NCBI GenBank assembly: GCA_021205645.1
Contig: JAJPXE010000214.1
Location: 1-9,705 of the forward strand
Source of the DNA: Candidatus Gastranaerophilales bacterium
GTDB taxonomy: Bacteria > Cyanobacteriota > Vampirovibrionia > Gastranaerophilales > Gastranaerophilaceae
Length of the DNA stretch: 9,705 bases
Reading direction: 5' to 3'
In this document: positions 1 to 6,030 of the stretch, piece after piece
Layout: each line of letters opens with the position of its first letter
How positions within the stretch are numbered: position 1 is the first letter of the stretch
Made by a program: the position numbers and the translations under genes
Notes under the pieces: generated by a model
Databases searched by the model: none
Seen by the model: the letters and a program-made list of their open reading frames with translations, nothing else
What the model was told of the DNA's origin: nothing

Positions 1-1184
1 GAACATATACATGTATATTCGGCGGCGGAGCGGTAAGAGGGATAGCATATGTCGGCGCAATCAAAGCTCTTAAAGAATTAGGCATTGCAATCGACACATT
101 TGCAGGTTCTTCAGTCGGCTCAATTGCAGCTGCACTCTTTGCAATCGGTTACAGTGCCGATGAAATAAAAGAACTGTTTATGCAGGTTAATTTTGAATTA
201 TTTAAAGATATTCACTTTAATATCAATAAAGACTTCGCACTCAGCAAAGGTAATATTTTTACAAACTGGATAAGAGAAGCCATTGAAAAAAAATTCTACG
301 GTAATGACTACAAAAAAGGTGAGAATAAACCTGTCACTTTCAATGATATAAACACGAATTTAATTATTCTTACAACCGATTTAAACAAATTCAAACCTTA
401 TGAGTTTTCAACATTTGAAACACCTGACTATGAAATCGCATCCGCAATAAGGATTTCGTGCAGCATGCCGGGGCTGATGACACCGGTTGAAATCGAAAAC
501 AAAAAACTCGTTGATGGTGATATTCTAAAAGGAATACCGCTGTGGAAACTCTCTAAAAATTTAAACCTTAACAAGAACAGAGTGCTTGAATTCAGACTGG
601 AGGGCGAACACTTTAGCGCTCAGGGAAACACTTTTGAATTCCTTAACTCAATATACAGCTGTATGACTTCAACCTCAACGGATTTTATAATGGATTTATT
701 CGGGATTAATGATAAATTTGACTACATAAAAATAACAACAGGAGATATTATTGTCATTGATTTCAATATCTCACAAAAAACAAGAAATAAACTGATTGAT
801 ACCGGCTACAATGACTCCATAAAATACCTGACAAAAGACTGCATTAAAAAAAAGATATCAATTGCGGAATATTACACAAAAATCAATCAGTTTCTGGAAG
901 AACTGTCAAAAGCTTTAAGACTGAATAATGTATTGGACTCAAAAGAAATTTTAAAAGATATGTTCTTATATATTTCTGATATCTATAAATATATTGATAC
1001 GGATATTTTTGAAAACATCAGGACCTTAAAAAACGACATTATGACGGCGCCTCTAAAAAAGGGATGGTTCAAGAATTTAAAATTCAGAAACAAACAAAAA
1101 TACATAGATGTTACTCAATTAATCATCAAAGTTGTAACAATAAAAAAGCAAGAGCTTGAAAATTATGCAAAAGAATTATTCTAG
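1..1184 (+). CDS. Patatin-like phospholipase, 5' end cut by window edge
   Basis: Predicted lipid acyl hydrolase using a Ser-Asp dyad. The reading frame is open from base 3, so the gene begins upstream; the first in-window ATG (base 180) lies inside the catalytic domain and is not the start. The translation from base 3 shows the oxyanion-hole motif GGGAVRG (bases 21-41), then the nucleophile elbow GSSVG (105-119, catalytic Ser codon 111-113). The partner Asp sits in LVDGDILKGIPL (Asp codon 513-515). Patatins usually have DGG or DGA here, so DGD is a variant. About 393 residues are visible. The oxyanion motif normally lies about 10 residues from the N-terminus, so only a few residues should be missing. 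After the patatin core (to about base 800) comes a Lys-rich, probably helical tail of some 130 residues that I do not recognise. No signal peptide can be judged because the start is absent. The gene ends tail to tail with dnaE, overlapping it by 4 bases. Substrate unknown; phospholipase A or lysophospholipase activity is typical of the family. Confidence 0.88.
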   Translation, partial: TYTCIFGGGAVRGIAYVGAIKALKELGIAIDTFAGSSVGSIAAALFAIGYSADEIKELFMQVNFELFKDIHFNINKDFALSKGNIFTNWIREAIEKKFYGNDYKKGENKPVTFNDINTNLIILTTDLNKFKPYEFSTFETPDYEIASAIRISCSMPGLMTPVEIENKKLVDGDILKGIPLWKLSKNLNLNKNRVLEFRLEGEHFSAQGNTFEFLNSIYSCMTSTSTDFIMDLFGINDKFDYIKITTGDIIVIDFNISQKTRNKLIDTGYNDSIKYLTKDCIKKKISIAEYYTKINQFLEELSKALRLNNVLDSKEILKDMFLYISDIYKYIDTDIFENIRTLKNDIMTAPLKKGWFKNLKFRNKQKYIDVTQLIIKVVTIKKQELENYAKELF

Positions 1185-4100
1185 TCCATAGATTTGATGG
1201 AAACAGCCAGTTTCTCACTAAATAGCTTATCAATAGTTGATTTTAAATCGTTTGTTGCGCTAACCCAGAAAGTGGAGCTTGTAAGTATTTTATCGTTTGT
1301 TTCAGGGATTTTAAACAATACAGGATCAGATCCGTGAAATTTGGCAAGTATATCTTTCACGCTGCATAATTCCTCATACTTCAACTCATGGTTAATGGTA
1401 ATCGTGACAAGATTAGAGTTTTCGACAGGTTTAACAGTATCAATAATCAAACTTGTAGAATTTTCATCTCTGTGCTGAATTTTGCCGGAAATTATAACTT
1501 TACTCTCCGCAACAATAAAATCGCCGTATTCCCGAACAATTTTGTCAAACCCGACTACTTCAATTTTATCTGTTAAATCCTCAATCATAGCTATCATAAC
1601 AGACTTGGTCGGGTCTTTTTTTGTAGGTATTTTACGAACGGACGTAACAAGTCCGCATATTGTTGCCATAGCTTTTTCCTGTAAATTTTTTATTTCGGAA
1701 ATTTTGTGTGTCATAAGAAATGGCAAATTTTTTCTGATAGAAAAAAGCGGATGCGACGTGACGTAAAAGCCGAGAAATTCCTTCTCAAACTGCTGGATTT
1801 GCTTATCCGGATATTCCTCATCAGAACCGCTCAATTTATATTGTGCGGATAAAAACTCATTGCCCGCGGGCAAAGAAGCAAACAGGCTGACCTGACCCAT
1901 TTCTTTTTCCTTTGAAGCCTTTGCTGTTGATGATAAAATATATTCTAAATTATCAAGCAATTGTTTGCGGCTTTTTTCTATATTAGAGAATGCTCCGGCT
2001 TTAATTAAGCCTTCAAGCGACTTTTTATTAATATATTTTTTATCAAGACGATTACAAAAATCGAATATATTCTTATATAAACCGTTTTCTTCCCGTTCTT
2101 TAATAATAGCCCCGACAACTGTTTCGCCCACCTGTTTTATTGCGGCAAGTCCGAACCTTATATCATTGCCGTCAGGAGTGTATTCAAGAAAAGATTTATT
2201 TATATCAGGCGGAAGTATTTTTATACCGAATTTTTGAGCTTCTTCAATATACAACTGTGTCTGATCCTGTCTGTCGGATACACTGGATAAAAGAGCCGAT
2301 AAATATTCAACAGGATAATGGCATTTTAAATATGCGGTCTGATAAGCAACAAATGCGTAAGCGGCAGAATGCGACCGGTTAAAACAGTATGATGCGAATG
2401 CAAGTATCTGATTGAATAATTTTTCGGCATCTTCTTTTTTCATATTGTGTTTTGCAGAAGCCGCAATAAATTTACCCCTTTGTTCTTCCATTGTTTTGAG
2501 ATCTTTTTTGCCCATCATACGCCGGACTTGATCCGCCTGACCGAGTGAATAATCCGCAAGAACCTGAAATACCTGCATAATTTGTTCCTGATAAACAATA
2601 GTTCCGTAAGTATCTTTAAGTACGGGTTCAAGTAAAGGGTGAGCGTACGTGATAGCCTGTTCACCGTGTTTTCTTGCAACAAAATCGTCTACCATGCCCG
2701 AGCCTAGAGGTCCGGGGCGAAACAGTGCAACAAGTGCGCCTAAATCTTCAAACACATCAGGTCTTAATCGTTTTACAAGGTTTATCATACCCTGTGATTC
2801 AAGCTGAAATATTCCGACGGTTTCTCCCTTTGATAACAAATCATAAGTAGGCTTATCATCAAGCGGAATATTATTTATATCCAATTTTACACCGTGGAAT
2901 TTTTCAACCATTTTGACTGTTTTGGTAATCATAGTGAGGTTTCTAAGCCCCAGAAAGTCCATTTTGAGCAGGTCGAGAACCTCCGTTGCTTCGTGTTTCG
3001 GATAACCTGTTTGAACAATACCGTCTTTTGATGGCTGAACCGGCAAAATTGTATCAAGAGGGGCATGAGATATTATAACACCCGCTGCGTGAGTTCCCGT
3101 ACCGCATTTTAATCCCTCAATCGCCGCTGCCATATCCACCCAGCGTTTAAAACTAATCTCATTTCCGGTATCAGGATTGGTTATTTTATAATCTTCATCA
3201 TAAAGCTGCTTTAATTCCGAGCCTTCCGCCTGCACGGCATCTTTAAGCCATTCGGCTTTCGGATTTGTATTTCTGGCAATATCAAGTGCAGGCTCAATTA
3301 ACCCCGTCAGTCTGTTACTCTCACTAAAAGGTACCTGAAGAACCCGTCCGACACCTTTAAATGCCGCTTTCGGCGCATAAGTCGAAAAAGTTATTATCTG
3401 ACAAACCTTATCCTCTCCATATTTTTTAGTTACGTAATCAATAACTTCATTACGTCTTTCAATACAGAAATCTATATCAATATCAGGCATGGTAAATCGT
3501 TCGGGATTTAAAAATCTTTCAAACAACAGTTTATGATAAATCGGATCGATATCGGTTATTTCAAGAGCATAAGCAACAACAGAGCCTGCTGCGGAGCCTC
3601 TGCCCGGACCTACGGGAATATCGTGAGTTTTGGCAAAATGGATAAAATCCCATGTTATCAAAAAGTATGCAGGAAAACCCATTTGCTCAATAACCCCGAG
3701 TTCATATTTTGCACGGTCATAAATCTCTTTCGGAACATCTTCACCGTATCTCTTTTTTAACCCGTCCATAACCAGACGATTTAAATACGTTTCTGTAGTA
3801 TAGCCTTTCGGCACCTCATAATGCGGTAGAGGTGCATTGTGAAGTTCAATTGTAAGATTGCATTTTTCGGCAATGTCCTCAGTGTTTTTCACACATTCTT
3901 CAAACATACCGGCATCCATCCATTTGAATGCATCTCTCATCTCGTCTTTTGTTTTGATATAGAATTCATTATTTGCAAAATGAAATCTGTCAGGCTCATC
4001 TTTATTAGAATTAGTTTGAAGGCACAAAAGAGTGTCATGCATATCCGCATCATCTCTTTTAAGATAGTGGGAATCATTTGTTATGACCATTTTTATACCG

Positions 4101-4684
4101 AGTTCACGGGCAATATTTATAAGTTCCGGATTAGTTCGTTTTTGCTCATCAAGACCGTGATCCTGCAATTCTATATAGTAATCCTCGCCGAACAAATCGT
4201 GATATTTTTTTGCAGTTTCCAGCGCATTTTTTTTATCATTCTTTATCAGATATTGAAGGACTTCTCCGCCCAGACATGCAGAACAACATATCAAACCTTC
4301 GTGATGTTCTTTGATAAGCTCAAAATTAATACGGGGCTTGTAATAATAGCCCTCGCACCAGGCAGTCGAAACCAGCTTTATGAGATTAAAATATCCTTTT
4401 GAATTTTTAGCGATAAGTATAAGATGATAAAGTGGATTATCGTGTTGATTTTTTTCGTGAATATCACCGCTGTGAACATAAAATTCGCATCCTATAAGTG
4501 GTTTTATGCCATTTTCTTTAGCAATTTCATAAAATTCAATGGCAGAATACATTACACCGTGATCGGTTACAGCTATTGCAGGCATGTCATGTTCTTTTGC
4601 AAAATTAACTAAATCTTTTACCCTTATAGCCCCGTCCAGCAATGAATATTCTGTGTGAATGTGTAGTGGAACAAATTTCGACAT
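1181..4684 (-). CDS. dnaE: DNA polymerase III subunit alpha (DnaE)
   Basis: Catalytic subunit of the replicative DNA polymerase, 1167 residues (E. coli DnaE 1160). Domains in order: an N-terminal PHP domain (about 1-280) with HIHTEYS at 8-14, TDHG at 40-43 and NDSH at 203-206; then the C-family polymerase core. The core has GPGRGSAAGS (359-368), the catalytic pair in PDIDIDF (D401, D403) and the third carboxylate in KMDFLGL (D576). A helix-hairpin-helix region lies around 820-900. A likely internal beta-clamp-binding motif QVSLF (931-935) follows, then an OB-fold (about 1005-1085) and a C-terminal tail. All nine expected PHP metal ligands appear present (H8, H10, D17, H42, E67, H87, C137, D204, H206), unlike E. 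coli, where the site is degenerate. The ATG start gives the canonical MSKFVPLHIH opening. There is no Shine-Dalgarno sequence, and a good promoter ends 9 nt before the ATG. The gene lies 47 bases after hisS and overlaps the patatin gene by 4 bases. No intein is present. Confidence 0.98.
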   Translation of the reverse strand: MSKFVPLHIHTEYSLLDGAIRVKDLVNFAKEHDMPAIAVTDHGVMYSAIEFYEIAKENGIKPLIGCEFYVHSGDIHEKNQHDNPLYHLILIAKNSKGYFNLIKLVSTAWCEGYYYKPRINFELIKEHHEGLICCSACLGGEVLQYLIKNDKKNALETAKKYHDLFGEDYYIELQDHGLDEQKRTNPELINIARELGIKMVITNDSHYLKRDDADMHDTLLCLQTNSNKDEPDRFHFANNEFYIKTKDEMRDAFKWMDAGMFEECVKNTEDIAEKCNLTIELHNAPLPHYEVPKGYTTETYLNRLVMDGLKKRYGEDVPKEIYDRAKYELGVIEQMGFPAYFLITWDFIHFAKTHDIPVGPGRGSAAGSVVAYALEITDIDPIYHKLLFERFLNPERFTMPDIDIDFCIERRNEVIDYVTKKYGEDKVCQIITFSTYAPKAAFKGVGRVLQVPFSESNRLTGLIEPALDIARNTNPKAEWLKDAVQAEGSELKQLYDEDYKITNPDTGNEISFKRWVDMAAAIEGLKCGTGTHAAGVIISHAPLDTILPVQPSKDGIVQTGYPKHEATEVLDLLKMDFLGLRNLTMITKTVKMVEKFHGVKLDINNIPLDDKPTYDLLSKGETVGIFQLESQGMINLVKRLRPDVFEDLGALVALFRPGPLGSGMVDDFVARKHGEQAITYAHPLLEPVLKDTYGTIVYQEQIMQVFQVLADYSLGQADQVRRMMGKKDLKTMEEQRGKFIAASAKHNMKKEDAEKLFNQILAFASYCFNRSHSAAYAFVAYQTAYLKCHYPVEYLSALLSSVSDRQDQTQLYIEEAQKFGIKILPPDINKSFLEYTPDGNDIRFGLAAIKQVGETVVGAIIKEREENGLYKNIFDFCNRLDKKYINKKSLEGLIKAGAFSNIEKSRKQLLDNLEYILSSTAKASKEKEMGQVSLFASLPAGNEFLSAQYKLSGSDEEYPDKQIQQFEKEFLGFYVTSHPLFSIRKNLPFLMTHKISEIKNLQEKAMATICGLVTSVRKIPTKKDPTKSVMIAMIEDLTDKIEVVGFDKIVREYGDFIVAESKVIISGKIQHRDENSTSLIIDTVKPVENSNLVTITINHELKYEELCSVKDILAKFHGSDPVLFKIPETNDKILTSSTFWVSATNDLKSTIDKLFSEKLAVSIKSMD

Positions 4685-4693
4685 ATTAATTAA

Positions 4694-4722
4694 ATTATCA
4701 CATAACTTAAAACCGTTGTAAA
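4694..4722 (-). promoter_or_regulatory. Predicted sigma-70 promoter for dnaE
   Basis: On the minus strand, TTTACA (4722-4717, 5 of 6 matches to the -35 consensus) is followed by a 17-base spacer and GATAAT (4699-4694, 5 of 6 to the -10 consensus). An extended -10 TG stands just upstream (TGTGATAAT). Only 9 bases separate the -10 box from the dnaE ATG, which puts the likely start of transcription 0-3 bases before the start codon. The mRNA would therefore be leaderless or nearly so, which fits the lack of a Shine-Dalgarno sequence. It sits wholly in the hisS-dnaE gap. Confidence 0.6.
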
Positions 4723-4731
4723 GTCTGTTAT

Positions 4732-5967
4732 TTATATTGAAGAAATCAGCTCTGCTCTTGATATGGTTATCTGTTGAGAAGTCGAAAGATTTTTTACTGA
4801 AACAGTGCCGGAAGATATCTCATCTTCACCGAGTATAACAGCATAATTTGCAATCTTTGATGCTTTTTCCATTTGTTTGGTGAATTTTTTGGAATTAAAA
4901 TCGAAATCAACGGATTTATTATTCTCACGAAGATATTTAACAAGTTTCAATGTTTCTGCTTTATTATCTGAAACAATGTAAACATCAAGTTTTTCTGCAT
5001 TTACCGGTTCCATAAGCGAATAAAGTCTTTCCATTCCCATGGCAAAACCTATTGCAGGAGTATCCTCTCCTCCGAGATTTTTCACAAGGCTGTCATAGCG
5101 TCCTCCGCCACATACGGCATTTTGTGAACCTAAATTGTTTGATTTTATCTCAAATACTGTTCTGTTATAATAATCCAAACCGCGTACAAGCAGTTTATTT
5201 ACAGAATATTTTATATCCAGTGCCGCTAAATATTGCTTTAAAAGTTCAAAGTGTTCACGACATTCATCGCATATAAAATCCCCTTGAATAACCTCTTTAA
5301 TCTCAGGTTTATCAAAGATTTCCTTACAGCTGCCGACCTTGCAATCCAATAATCTTAACGGATTTTTCTCATAACGTTTTTGACAATCTTCGCACAAAAG
5401 ATTAAAATGCGGTTTTAGGACAGTTTTTAGCTTGTTTTTAAATTCTTCTCTGCACTCCGGACATCCGAGTGAATTTATTTCAACTTCCAAATCGTTAAGT
5501 CCTAAAGAGTTAAGATAAGCAGCCGCAAGCTGAATAACTTCCGCATCAGCAGACGGGTCTTTGATACCGAACATCTCAACCCCGACCTGATGAAACTGCC
5601 TTTGCCTGCCCGCCTGCGGACGCTCATAACGAAACATCGGTCCTTTGTACCATAATTTAACAGGAGCAGAAAGCCGGTGCATTCCATTTTCAATGAACGC
5701 CCTTACAACACCTGCCGTATTTTCAGGTCTAAGGGTAAGACTCCGTTCACTTTTTTCAAAAGTATACATCTCTTTGTTGACTATGTCGGTTGTATCACCG
5801 ACACCTCTTGAAAATAACTCCGTTGCCTCAAACACCGGAGTTCTGATTTCATTATAACCGGCATTAGAAAATATTTTACGGGCGTTTTCTTCCATCTTAT
5901 GCCACAGCGGCATTTCATCAGGAAGAATATCCTTTGTTCCCTTTTGTACCTTAATTATATTAGCCAT
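4732..5967 (-). CDS. hisS: Histidyl-tRNA synthetase (HisRS)
   Basis: Class II aminoacyl-tRNA synthetase that charges tRNA-His with histidine in the cytoplasm; 411 residues, close to the usual 420. Class II motif 1 lies around 40-70 (IRTPVFEATELFSRG). Motif 2 is around 104-131, with FRYERPQAGRQRQFHQ. The HisRS-specific motifs are RGLDYY (262-267, with catalytic Arg262) and GGGRYD (287-292). Motif 3 is AIGFAMGMERL (305-315). The C-terminal anticodon-binding domain runs from about 325. The insertion domain carries eight cysteines in pairs (C169/C172, C192/C195, C209/C214, C233/C236), a pattern I recall from clostridial-type HisRS. The start is the canonical MANIIKVQKGTKD. No Shine-Dalgarno sequence precedes the ATG, and a promoter-like element ends 9 bases before it. 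It lies 63 bases after the GLUG-repeat gene and 47 bases before dnaE, on the same strand. Confidence 0.97.
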   Translation of the reverse strand: MANIIKVQKGTKDILPDEMPLWHKMEENARKIFSNAGYNEIRTPVFEATELFSRGVGDTTDIVNKEMYTFEKSERSLTLRPENTAGVVRAFIENGMHRLSAPVKLWYKGPMFRYERPQAGRQRQFHQVGVEMFGIKDPSADAEVIQLAAAYLNSLGLNDLEVEINSLGCPECREEFKNKLKTVLKPHFNLLCEDCQKRYEKNPLRLLDCKVGSCKEIFDKPEIKEVIQGDFICDECREHFELLKQYLAALDIKYSVNKLLVRGLDYYNRTVFEIKSNNLGSQNAVCGGGRYDSLVKNLGGEDTPAIGFAMGMERLYSLMEPVNAEKLDVYIVSDNKAETLKLVKYLRENNKSVDFDFNSKKFTKQMEKASKIANYAVILGEDEISSGTVSVKNLSTSQQITISRAELISSI

Positions 5968-5976
5968 AACAAGCTA

Positions 5977-6005
5977 AGTATATAATAAACAGTTTTAAAT
6001 ATCCA
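5977..6005 (-). promoter_or_regulatory. Possible promoter for hisS
   Basis: On the minus strand, TGGATA (6005-6000, 4 of 6 to the -35 consensus), a 17-base spacer, and TATACT (5982-5977, 5 of 6 to the -10 consensus). The -10 ends 9 bases before the hisS ATG, the same geometry as the dnaE promoter, and again there is no Shine-Dalgarno sequence. The -35 is weak and the region is AT-rich, so overlapping choices such as TATTAT (5987-5982) cannot be excluded. Confidence 0.4.
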
Positions 6006-6030
6006 GAAATCAAAAAGCAAATTACCTTAA

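Noticed and set aside
180..1184. ATG at 180 as the start of the patatin gene
   Set aside because: The oxyanion-hole and GSSVG motifs are encoded in the same open frame upstream (21-119), so the real start is before the window.
1860..1873. Perfect 14-base palindrome TTGCCCGCGGGCAA, GC-rich in a low-GC region
   Set aside because: It lies inside dnaE (codons around SLPAGN). A perfect 14-base palindrome is expected about 0.6 times by chance in a window this size (9705/4^7).
3839..4402. 187-codon plus-strand open frame opposite dnaE
   Set aside because: It is a shadow of the dnaE frame: hydrophobic, Ile/Phe/Cys-rich translation, no Shine-Dalgarno site, and fully contained in a well-supported gene.
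5968..6030. Possible terminator after the GLUG gene
   Set aside because: No GC-rich stem followed by a T-run is present in the 63-base gap; only promoter-like sequence is seen.
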